From NCBI GenBank assembly GCA_019694165.1, contig JAIBCL010000001.1, positions 434,001-498,000 of the forward strand: a stretch of DNA of 64,000 nt, given 5' to 3'. Below the pieces are notes generated by a model. That model was given only the letters and a program-made list of their open reading frames with translations. It was not told where the DNA came from and ran no database searches. This DNA is from Verrucomicrobiaceae bacterium (GTDB lineage Bacteria > Verrucomicrobiota > Verrucomicrobiia > Verrucomicrobiales > Verrucomicrobiaceae). The position numbers and the translations under genes were made by a program. This document shows, piece after piece, positions 40,141-47,876 of the stretch (its first letter is position 1; each line of letters starts with the position of its first letter).

Positions 40141-41133
40141 TTAATTGATCAGCTTCGCCGCTTCTTCCTTCGCCTTCGCGAGCACATCGGCCAACGCGAC
40201 GGGCTTGCCGCCCTGCCGAAGACTTTCGTCGGCGGCTTCCATGAAAGTGAAGATCTCGATGGTCTCTTCAGCGCTGACGGGCGCTTGGCCGGTGCGGAAG
40301 AAGGTGCCGATCTGTCGGCACAGCCCCTCGTAGCTTACGGCTTTCGCAGCCTGTCCGATGGACTTGCTGCCATAGGCCACTGCTCCGAAGTCCGCCTTGC
40401 CCTTCACGATGCCGCGATACGCGCCAACGCGGCCGTCCTTCCACACCCCGGTGGCGACATCGTGATTGCCCGCCTTCACACGCGAAACCGTCTCGCAACC
40501 CATGCCCATGAGCGTGTAGAGCGCCTCGACGCCGTGGATGCCATAAAAGAAGTAGTCCGGCGTGCCCTCCTGATAGGAGCACGGCCCCCAAGTCTGCGCG
40601 CCGAGGATGTCTCCGAGCGCTTCGTTCTTCTTCAACGCGACCATTTCATCGCCGAAACGCGACGAGGAACTGCTGAAAAACTTCACGCCATGCTTCTTCG
40701 CCAGTTCCACGGTGGCAATCGCCTCCGCGAGCGTGCCAGCGAGGGGCTTGTCGATGAAGACGGGCTTGCCTGCCTTGAAAATCTCCCGCGCCTCCTGGAG
40801 ATGGATGCGCCCGTCCACGCTCTCCAGCAGCACCACATCCACCTTCGTGAGCAGTTCCGGGATCGTCGGCACGATCTCCACGCCCATCTCGCGCAGTTGC
40901 TGCGTGAACTTTTCTTTCCGATCCCGGCTCGCCGGCATGTCCGTGCCGCCCGTGTAGCCGGTCGTCACCTTGATGCCCGCGAGTTCGCCGGTCGTCTCGC
41001 CTTTGTTGAAGAGCTTCGTAAACGCCGGCACATGCGAAGTATCGAGGCCTACAATGCCTGCGCGCAGCGGTTTGAGGTCGTTTTGGGCGAAGGCGGAGCA
41101 AACACCGAGGAAAGCAAGAAGGATGGATTTCAT
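40141..41133 (-). CDS. Gfo/Idh/MocA-family oxidoreductase
   Basis: A 330-aa protein with a short signal-like N-terminus (MKSILLAFLGVCSAFAQ). LKPLRAGIVGLDTSHVPAFTKLF is the dinucleotide-binding start, and the conserved IDKPLAGTLAEAIA carries the Lys of the EKP-type motif in the form DKP. A GxGxxG is not clear, so cofactor use is uncertain. It shares the fold with 29723-30910 but is only distantly related. The role in sugar metabolism is inferred from family and neighbours. Confidence 0.85.
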   Translation of the reverse strand: MKSILLAFLGVCSAFAQNDLKPLRAGIVGLDTSHVPAFTKLFNKGETTGELAGIKVTTGYTGGTDMPASRDRKEKFTQQLREMGVEIVPTIPELLTKVDVVLLESVDGRIHLQEAREIFKAGKPVFIDKPLAGTLAEAIATVELAKKHGVKFFSSSSSRFGDEMVALKKNEALGDILGAQTWGPCSYQEGTPDYFFYGIHGVEALYTLMGMGCETVSRVKAGNHDVATGVWKDGRVGAYRGIVKGKADFGAVAYGSKSIGQAAKAVSYEGLCRQIGTFFRTGQAPVSAEETIEIFTFMEAADESLRQGGKPVALADVLAKAKEEAAKLIN

Positions 41134-41577
41134 GATCGCTTCTTCAAAAGCTCCGAGAGGAGGGATTTGATCAAGATTTCAGGGCAAACCTCACGACGCC
41201 AGTTCCGGCGAGCATGTGATTTCTCCAGCCAGATGATTTGACCGCCTTGTCTTTGGTTCGTCTTTCCCCGGCAAAGGACCTGTTCGCCACTGGCTTCCTA
41301 CTCCTCGCCGCCCGGCTCTCGTTCGGACGCTGAAAATGAAAAGAATGTCATTCGAGTTTCGCGCCCAAGCCGGACGGGCTGTCGCCACACCCGGCCGGCA
41401 GATCGGCGTGCACTCATCGCAGTCCGGACGTGTTCGGCGCGAAGAGAGTGGAGCACTCCAATGCGCGATCTTCGCCGAGCCGTCCGGCTCGTTTGCGAAC
41501 ATGAGCTGCATGCAGGCTCGAAGGGCTGCCAGCCTCCGCTTGCGCGTCAGCCGTGCCGCTGCGAAAACTCGGCAGCC
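41134..41577. other. Divergent intergenic region
   Basis: A 444-bp spacer between the oxidoreductase (minus) and the esterase (plus). It contains a few small GC-rich palindromes, such as GAGCCGTCCGGCTC around 41479. No coding sequence, RNA gene or clear promoter boxes were recognised. Confidence 0.35.
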
Positions 41578-42780
41578 ATGAAACCAACTCGCCTTCTTTT
41601 CGCCGTTCTCTCGCTGTCCTTCGCCGGATCCCTCAAGGCCGAAGTACCGAAGCTCCCGCTCTGGCCAGAAGGTGCGCCGGGCGCGAAGGGGCAGACGGAC
41701 AAAGACCAGCCGTGGGTGGATGTGTGGCTGGCTGACAAGGCGAAGGCGAATGGCGCGGCTTTCGTCGTCGCGCCCGGCGGTGGTTACGGTGGACTGGCGG
41801 CCGACCACGAAGGCGTGCAGGTGGCGAAGTTCTTCAACTCGCTGGGCGTGTCCGCATTCGTGCTTCACTACCGTCTCGGCAGCGCGGGTTATCATTACCC
41901 GATCGAGCTGATGGATGTGCAGCGTGCGATCCGTCTCGTGCGCTCGAAGGCGGCTGAATATTCGCTCGATGCGAATCGCGTGGGCATTATTGGATTCTCC
42001 GCAGGTGGACATCTCACGAGCATGGCGGCGACGCTCTTTGACGACAAGCCGGCGGGCATGACAAATGATGCGATCGATCAACTCAGCGCACGGCCGACGG
42101 TAGCGTGTCCGACTTATCCGGTGATCTCGATGAAGGACGACTTCGGCCACAAAGGTTCACGCAAAAACCTGCTCGGCCCGAACAACGACAACGCGGAGTT
42201 GATGGAGAAGACCACCACCTATCTCCAGGTCACCGACAACACGCCGCCGATCTTCATTTTCCAAACCGACGACGACACGGTGGTGCCCGCTGAGAACGCG
42301 GTGCAGTTCTACCTCGCGTGCCGGAAACACAGAGTCCCCGCCGAACTCCACATCTACAAGCCTGGACCGCACGGCGTCGGACTCATGCAGGGCGATCCCG
42401 TGCTCGGCACATGGCCGCAGCATCTCGCCGCGTGGCTGCGCAATCAGGGCTTCTTCAGCACCGCTAAGCGCGCGTCGGTGAACGGCACGATCAAGATCAA
42501 CGGCAAGCCCGTCAGCTGGGGAGCGCTCGTGCTCGAGGGCACCGACCCGAATGCACCGCGCCCCACTGCGCGAATCATGGGCGGCAAGTTCAAGCTCGAA
42601 GCAGCAAACGGTCCCGCCATCGGCACCTGCAAACTCACCGCCACCTACTCCGCCGCCGACGTGCCGGGACTCGACACGCCCGATGGCACCGTGACGACCA
42701 GCACAAACAAGGGCGCGCCTATCACGGTGGAGATCAAGGAGGGTGAAAACTCGTTGGCATTGGAGCTGACACGGGACTGA
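41578..42780 (+). CDS. Secreted alpha/beta hydrolase (acetylxylan-esterase-like) with C-terminal beta-sandwich
   Basis: A 400-aa protein beginning at the ATG that gives signal peptide MKPTRLLFAVLSLSFAGSLKA. The catalytic domain shows VAPGGGYGGLA (oxyanion), nucleophile elbow GFSAGGH, the acid region TDDDTVVP and catalytic His in GPHGVGL. The last 90 residues (NGTIKINGKPVSWGALVLEG) form a carboxypeptidase-regulatory-like domain, typical of verrucomicrobial secreted proteins. The family deacetylates xylan and related glycans. It is followed after 146 bp by the cytochrome cluster, with no obvious link. Confidence 0.88.
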   Translation: MKPTRLLFAVLSLSFAGSLKAEVPKLPLWPEGAPGAKGQTDKDQPWVDVWLADKAKANGAAFVVAPGGGYGGLAADHEGVQVAKFFNSLGVSAFVLHYRLGSAGYHYPIELMDVQRAIRLVRSKAAEYSLDANRVGIIGFSAGGHLTSMAATLFDDKPAGMTNDAIDQLSARPTVACPTYPVISMKDDFGHKGSRKNLLGPNNDNAELMEKTTTYLQVTDNTPPIFIFQTDDDTVVPAENAVQFYLACRKHRVPAELHIYKPGPHGVGLMQGDPVLGTWPQHLAAWLRNQGFFSTAKRASVNGTIKINGKPVSWGALVLEGTDPNAPRPTARIMGGKFKLEAANGPAIGTCKLTATYSAADVPGLDTPDGTVTTSTNKGAPITVEIKEGENSLALELTRD

Positions 42781-42926
42781 CCCTCCGTGCGCACGATTTC
42801 TTTCGGGCGCTACACGACGCGGCTTGACGTTCATGCGCGGTTTTCGCTAGCATCGCCGAAATTCCGCCCGGCAAGTGCCGGCGCGGAGTTTTTTCTGAAC
42901 AAACGAAAATCGACAACCATACAAAC

Positions 42927-43316
42927 ATGCATCGCAAAATACTCGTGCTCGCCGGAGCTGCGTTCGTCGCAGCGTGCGCCGTTTTCTCCGCTACCTCGCT
43001 CAAGGCCGCGGACGGAGACAAGGCCACTGAGGAGTTCATGAAGAAATATCACAAGGCTCCGAAGGGCACCGATCCGATCTGCAAAAAAGCGGTCGGCGGC
43101 ATGGCCTCGGCGGAGGAACTGGCCGGTCTCCTGGCCGGCTACCAGGCCATGTGCGGCACAAAGCCGCCGAAGGGCGACGTGGGTCCCTGGCAGGAAAAGT
43201 GCAAGGCACTGATCGCCGCCGTGAAGGGTCTGCAGGCCAAGGACGCGACTGCTGGCGAGGCTTACAAAAAGGCGGTGAACTGCAAGGCCTGCCACTCGGA
43301 GCACAAGCCCGATTGA
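42927..43316 (+). CDS. Small periplasmic cytochrome c, haem site at the C-terminus
   Basis: A 129-aa protein with signal peptide (to about ATSLKA). The single haem motif CKACH is at 119-123, immediately before the C-terminal end HSEHKPD. A C-terminal CxxCH after a helical bundle recalls cytochrome c'/c556-type proteins. Three further Cys (52, 76, 92) are unusual. It is a paralogue of the protein at 51818-52177 (CKACHSAHKPEK). It probably transfers electrons or binds a small ligand in the periplasm. Confidence 0.82.
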   Translation: MHRKILVLAGAAFVAACAVFSATSLKAADGDKATEEFMKKYHKAPKGTDPICKKAVGGMASAEELAGLLAGYQAMCGTKPPKGDVGPWQEKCKALIAAVKGLQAKDATAGEAYKKAVNCKACHSEHKPD

Positions 43317-43427
43317 GCGGCATCATGACACGGCCTTGCCGGGCGGACTGCCCTGTCTTACGCGACATGAAGCGCGCGAAGGCAAAGACGACGTATTCTT
43401 CCCCGCAGGCCGAGACGTCATGAATGT

Positions 43428-43458
43428 CCCTCCGCCCGGATACCGGCCGGACGGAGGG
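43428..43458. repeat. Structured palindromic repeat, copy 1
   Basis: A 31-bp near-perfect hairpin, arms CCCTCCGCCCGG and CCGGACGGAGGG around ATACCGG. The core is conserved with copies at 45781 and 51686; downstream sequence is diverged. It lies between the cytochrome gene and the subtilase gene. Confidence 0.75.
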
Positions 43459-43557
43459 TTCTGAATTCAGGCCAGCCAGATAGGATGCCGGGCTTCCCAC
43501 CAGAGGCCCTCCGTATCTGAGTGCGGCCTGGTGAAGTTCGACGTATCGATTTTTACA

Positions 43558-45696
43558 ATGCACCGGAAGCGCCGCCATGTGAAGGGTATGTGGTCCGGTC
43601 TGGCTGCGCTGGCGATGTGGCTCGCCACCCAGGGGCATGATGAACCGCACGCTCACGCAGGGCCAACGGCAAACGAGGATGGCACAAGGCACGGCGAGAC
43701 GCGGAGCGGTGCCCGTGCGAAACGCACGAACGCCGCTTCATCCGGATTCGCTGCCGGCATCGCGGTTGGCGCGTCAGCCAGGGCGTCGCGCGGAGGGAGG
43801 GATCGCACCGGGAATGCAGACGGGTCGTTTTCTCCGGTGATCTTGCGGCCAGCGCCTGCGACCACGCCAGGAGATGATGCATATCATCCGGGTTTGCGCC
43901 CACGCTTCGCAGCGCCGAAAGATCCCCTGACTGTTCCGCCGGGCCGCATGTTGCGCTTGTACATGAAGGTGGCCGATACGCTCCGCGCACGCGCCCTCGC
44001 CGACGGGCGGCTGGCCATCGAACCAGGAACCGCGGTGAACGCGGATGATCTCATGCAAACGGCGCGGGATCACGATCTGCGCTTCAAGCGCGTCCACTCC
44101 GTTTCCGACGCGGACTTGAACTCCTTGGAACGCCGTGCCGCGGTGCGGACCGGCATGGCGCAGCCTGATGCTGCCGGCCTTGTGGAAGTGGTGCCAAAAG
44201 GAGCTGCTTCACGGGCACAGATGATTGGACTGGCGCGAGTGCTTCACGCGCTCGCGGCCGTGGAGTTCGCCGAACTCGAATCGCTCGATGCACCATCGCC
44301 GCCCCCGGCGTCCGACATTGCGCCGCCCACCCCCTTGCTCAGCGGCGGCCAGAGCTACAGGAGCGCGGGAAGCGGCATCGATGTTGATTACGTCTGGAAC
44401 GCGCTCGGCGTCCGCGGGCACCCATCTGTGCGCCTCACGGACTGCGAGTATTCGTTCAACGCGACGCATGAGGATCTCGCCGGTCTCACTCAAATCCAGC
44501 CTGGCGTGGTTTCGATGTACACCGCCTTTGGCGACGATCACGGCGCGGCGGTGCAGGGAATGCTGGGTGCGGGCGTGAACGGCTACGGCATGACGGGCTG
44601 TGCACCGGCATGTGCCGCATGGTTTTTTCCGGAGTTTTCCACGCTCGCCAGCGGCAGCCAGAACCGCGCAGCCTGCGTGACGGCGGCCATCGCCGCATCC
44701 GCGCCTGGCGATGTGGTGCTGCTGGAAATGCAAGCCACAGGCGCGCAGGGCGGCTACGGCCCCGCGGAGTACAGCCCGTCCGTCTTCAACGCGGTGAAAC
44801 TGGGAGCCGACGCCGGAGTCATCATCATCGGCGCGGCGGGCAATGGCGCGGAGAATCTGGATGACGCGGCCTATGCGGCGTACCGTTCCCGGGGAGACAG
44901 CGGAGCCATCATCGTCGGCGCGGGCACCGCCGCACGCGCGCCCTTGAGTTTCAGCACACATGGCCTGCGGGTGAACCTGCAAGGCTGGGGGGAGGGCGTA
45001 TCGACCACGGGTTACGGAACGCTGGCGATATATGGAGGCGACGCGAATCAGAAGTACGCCTCCGACTTTGGCGGCACCAGTTCCGCGGCGGCCCTCGTCT
45101 CCGCCGCAGCGGTGCTCTTGCAAAGCGTCGCGGTGGAGATTTGCGAGACGCGACTCAGCCCCGCGGAGATGCGCGCGCTGCTTGTTTCATCGGGAAGGGC
45201 GCAGACCGGGGATGTGACCAGGAACATCGGCCCGCTGCCAGACCTCCGCGCCGCGGTCGCCGCCCTTGTCGGTGCGCATCCGCCGCCGTTTTCCACCCTG
45301 CGAAGCTGGGCGCTCTTCCACTTCGGCACTCCGTCTCCGCCACCCGATGCCGATCCCGACGGCGACGGCGCGCCGAACCTCGTGGAGTACGTGCTGGGCA
45401 CCGATCCGCGATCGGATGCAGGCGGCGAGATGGCGGCAAGCGCTCCGCGTCTCACCGCGGCGTCATCGGACGGCACACCGCTGCTGGTGTTCGAGTTTCA
45501 CCATCCGCCTTCCCGCGCAGGCGCGGCGTGGAGTGTGCAGCAGTCGCCTGATCTCACGCCGGGTTCGTGGCTCGATGTCGTTCCCGGCACGGGCGGGGCA
45601 ACGATGAATCAGGAAGGCGGCGTATGCCGTGTCACGCTTCCGCGAAGCCCTGGCGCGGCGCGCGGCTTCGTTCGTCTGCATGTCACGGCACCATGA
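43558..45696 (+). CDS. Secreted subtilase-family (S8) serine protease
   Basis: A 712-aa protein with an N-terminal membrane segment (WSGLAALAMWLATQG) and a long low-complexity pro-region. The catalytic triad can be assigned: Asp in VRLTDCEYSF, His in DDHGAAVQG, Ser in FGGTSSAAALVSAAA. The oxyanion Asn is in AAGNGAEN. Pro of the usual GTSxAxP is Leu here. A calcium-binding DPDGDGAPNLVEYVLGTDP segment and a C-terminal beta-sandwich seen in other verrucomicrobial secreted proteins follow. An upstream GTG at 43531 is possible. The gene is flanked on both sides by the structured repeat in the same orientation. Confidence 0.85.
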   Translation: MHRKRRHVKGMWSGLAALAMWLATQGHDEPHAHAGPTANEDGTRHGETRSGARAKRTNAASSGFAAGIAVGASARASRGGRDRTGNADGSFSPVILRPAPATTPGDDAYHPGLRPRFAAPKDPLTVPPGRMLRLYMKVADTLRARALADGRLAIEPGTAVNADDLMQTARDHDLRFKRVHSVSDADLNSLERRAAVRTGMAQPDAAGLVEVVPKGAASRAQMIGLARVLHALAAVEFAELESLDAPSPPPASDIAPPTPLLSGGQSYRSAGSGIDVDYVWNALGVRGHPSVRLTDCEYSFNATHEDLAGLTQIQPGVVSMYTAFGDDHGAAVQGMLGAGVNGYGMTGCAPACAAWFFPEFSTLASGSQNRAACVTAAIAASAPGDVVLLEMQATGAQGGYGPAEYSPSVFNAVKLGADAGVIIIGAAGNGAENLDDAAYAAYRSRGDSGAIIVGAGTAARAPLSFSTHGLRVNLQGWGEGVSTTGYGTLAIYGGDANQKYASDFGGTSSAAALVSAAAVLLQSVAVEICETRLSPAEMRALLVSSGRAQTGDVTRNIGPLPDLRAAVAALVGAHPPPFSTLRSWALFHFGTPSPPPDADPDGDGAPNLVEYVLGTDPRSDAGGEMAASAPRLTAASSDGTPLLVFEFHHPPSRAGAAWSVQQSPDLTPGSWLDVVPGTGGATMNQEGGVCRVTLPRSPGAARGFVRLHVTAP

Positions 45697-45780
45697 TGAC
45701 GGAGCGTGCGAACGGGCTTCCAGCGGTCATCAATCGCGCCCGTGAGTCATGGCATTTCATCGCACAGCGTTCATGGATGT

Positions 45781-45870
45781 CCCCCGCCCGGATACCGGCC
45801 GGACGGGGGTTCCTCATCCATGAAGCGACCGGATCTCCGTCACGAGGACCGGTCTCTTTTGAGGAAATTG
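45781..45870. repeat. Structured palindromic repeat, copy 2
   Basis: It has two hairpins. The first is 45781-45809 (CCCCCGCCCGG with CCGGACGGGGG); the second uses GACCGG and CCGGTC around a loop containing TCCGTCACGA. Base changes relative to the other copies are on both sides of the stems. It lies between the convergent subtilase and barrel genes. Confidence 0.75.
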
Positions 45871-45890
45871 GTCGCGCACAATCATGGCGG

Positions 45891-47015
45891 TCAGAACTTC
45901 CATGTGACGCCCGTGTGGAGTGAGAAGTCGGAGCTTGCACGCGTGAGGCCGAAACCTGCTCCCAGCCTCAGCGTGACATTGTGCGCGGGTGTGTAAAAGC
46001 CGCCCACCACCGCCTCCTGCATGCCATCGGCGGCAAAGTCACCGATGGCCTCGACACCGAGCGCCAGGGAATGCGTGAACTGATGGCGCACACCGGCGGC
46101 ATAGCCCCACGCCGGCGCGGCTCCCTCGGGCGAGATGCCTATGAGATTGAAAATCGCCTTCGTGCGGCCGAAGTCAGCCTCGATCACGAGGCGTCCGGTC
46201 CACAGGTTTTCGTCGTGATTGTGGATGCTGCCGCTGTAGTCGATCCCGGGGTCATTCACCACCCGTGTGACGTGCTTCACCTTTTTGACCTGGGTGCGGG
46301 TGCCGGTCGTCCCCCCTGCCGACGCCGTACTCGTGGGAGTGGACGTCGTCGTCTCGGTGACGGCTTGTGTAGTCGTCACCGTGCTCGTCTCGGCACCATC
46401 ATGGCCGGCATGTGGCGGCGGCGTGGGGCAGTCCACGTCCACCGTGGGATCACACATGCTGCCGGAGCCGCCTGATCCAGAAGTTGAGGACGTGGTGGTC
46501 GTCGTCGTCACCGTCTTCGTCGTGGTGGTGGTTTCCGTCACCTGCGTCGTCTCCACCACCTGGGCGCTGGCGGGAATCGTATATGGAACCTGCTCGTAAA
46601 CTTTTTCGTAGCTCACCACGCTCACCTTCTGGTTCAAGTGGCCGGCTGCCCCGTCCACGATCTGCCGCCCCGCCGACAGGCTCACATGCAGCCATGAACT
46701 GGCATCCGGCGGGGTCAGTTGGAAGTGCAGGCGTGGCGTGACGGCGGAGTACTTCCAGCCGTCCCCTTCGTCGTTTCCTCCGGCGCTCACGCTCAGCGCC
46801 ACGCGCGGTGCCAGCGTCATCATGAAGGTGGATTCCGTGCTGAAAGCGTCCAGCCCGTTGTACTTTTCCCAGTCGAATGAGGCGGAAGCACTGCCGCTGA
46901 ATGGCGGCGGCATCTCGTAGTCTTCGAGCAGAAAAAAATCATTGCCATGGTGCGCCAGCCCGCCCGTGGTGAAGGCGAGGAACGCACAGAAAATGACCGG
47001 CGTGATATGGTTCAT
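45891..47015 (-). CDS. Outer-membrane beta-barrel-like protein with Thr-rich loop (paralogue a)
   Basis: A 374-aa protein starting at MNHITPVIFC with a signal peptide ending GGLA. The mature N-terminus HHGNDFFLLEDYE is nearly the same as HHGHDFILLEDWH in the paralogue at 52233-53072. Alternating strands (VALSVSAGGNDEGDGWKYSAV, then LVIEADFGRTKAIFN split over two places) and a terminal aromatic Phe (VTWKF) indicate an outer-membrane barrel. A long Thr/Ser-rich segment (about 165-265) containing CDPTVDVDC replaces the His-rich loop of the paralogue. Function is unknown; metal or redox transport is guessed from the neighbours. Confidence 0.7.
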   Translation of the reverse strand: MNHITPVIFCAFLAFTTGGLAHHGNDFFLLEDYEMPPPFSGSASASFDWEKYNGLDAFSTESTFMMTLAPRVALSVSAGGNDEGDGWKYSAVTPRLHFQLTPPDASSWLHVSLSAGRQIVDGAAGHLNQKVSVVSYEKVYEQVPYTIPASAQVVETTQVTETTTTTKTVTTTTTTSSTSGSGGSGSMCDPTVDVDCPTPPPHAGHDGAETSTVTTTQAVTETTTSTPTSTASAGGTTGTRTQVKKVKHVTRVVNDPGIDYSGSIHNHDENLWTGRLVIEADFGRTKAIFNLIGISPEGAAPAWGYAAGVRHQFTHSLALGVEAIGDFAADGMQEAVVGGFYTPAHNVTLRLGAGFGLTRASSDFSLHTGVTWKF

Positions 47016-47093
47016 GGCGGGAAGGGCGATCACAGCCCTCGCGCCTGCCGCATGACGGGACATGCCGCAGGCGGAGCAGCCGCGTTTTTCTCA

Positions 47094-47828
47094 TCAGGCA
47101 TGCCGGCGGCGGCGGGAGACCGCGCCAAGACCCGCCAGCACGAGGAGCGCGGCCCGCCCTGGCTCGGGGGCCGTGCTTGTGGTGAAGGTGGCGCTGTAAC
47201 CCTGCCGCGGCGGGCTGGTGAGCGAAGGTGCATCACTGCCGAGCACGATGGTGTAGTGACCGGCGGAGAGCAGCCACGATTCCGTGACGGAAGTGAGAGT
47301 GCTGTTCGCCGTGTGATCGATATAGCTCAGGTCCTCGGCCCAGATCGGATTCCCTGTATTGGCGTATGTGTGGTGATCGTCCGGCGGTGCAAACGGGTCG
47401 TAGCCCAGTGCGAGCGCGGCGGCAGAGGTCATCACATCGTTGTCCCAACCCGACCAGATGGTGAAGGATGGATACATGAAGGCGATGTCGGCGAAGCCAC
47501 CGACATTGCCAGAGCCAAAGTAAGGCACGCTCGAGTCACGCTGCATGAGCAGCGTGAGCGTGGTGGCGCTGGTCACATCGAGCGCGATCCAGTTTGACGT
47601 GTGCGTCCAGCCCTCGCCTCCTCCGGGGGCGATGCCCTGATCCTGCCAGCTCCAGGCGCCGACGTGGCTCTTGAAGCTGCCGGTGTCGTCACCACCAACG
47701 GTGACGTAGCCGTAATAGCCGATGCCGCCTGCGTTCGCGTCGCCGGTGACAAAGGTAAACGCCCGTGCCGTGGAGCCAGCGCTTAGCGCGGCAACGGCGG
47801 CGAGCATGACGAATGTGTATCTTCTCAT
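47094..47828 (-). CDS. PEP-CTERM sorting-domain protein
   Basis: A 244-aa exported protein with N-terminal signal (MRRYTFVMLAAVAALSAGSTARA). The C-terminal anchor TAPEPGRAALLVLAGLGAV ends with RRRR, which is the PEP-CTERM signal recognised by exosortase. The body is beta-rich (TGSFKSHVGAWSWQDQG, YTIVLGSDAP) with no catalytic motif. It lies between the YVTN/peroxidase gene and the barrel gene on one strand. Exosortase is not in the window. Confidence 0.82.
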   Translation of the reverse strand: MRRYTFVMLAAVAALSAGSTARAFTFVTGDANAGGIGYYGYVTVGGDDTGSFKSHVGAWSWQDQGIAPGGGEGWTHTSNWIALDVTSATTLTLLMQRDSSVPYFGSGNVGGFADIAFMYPSFTIWSGWDNDVMTSAAALALGYDPFAPPDDHHTYANTGNPIWAEDLSYIDHTANSTLTSVTESWLLSAGHYTIVLGSDAPSLTSPPRQGYSATFTTSTAPEPGRAALLVLAGLGAVSRRRRHA

Positions 47829-47876
47829 GTTTCGTGTGTCTTTGGTTTGGTTGTGTGACGGAGATTCATTTCGGTT

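Noticed and set aside
46267-46600. Simple-sequence GTCGTC/ACC-type tract as a microsatellite
   Set aside because: It codes for the Thr/Ser-rich loop of the barrel protein; no perfect long repeat is present.
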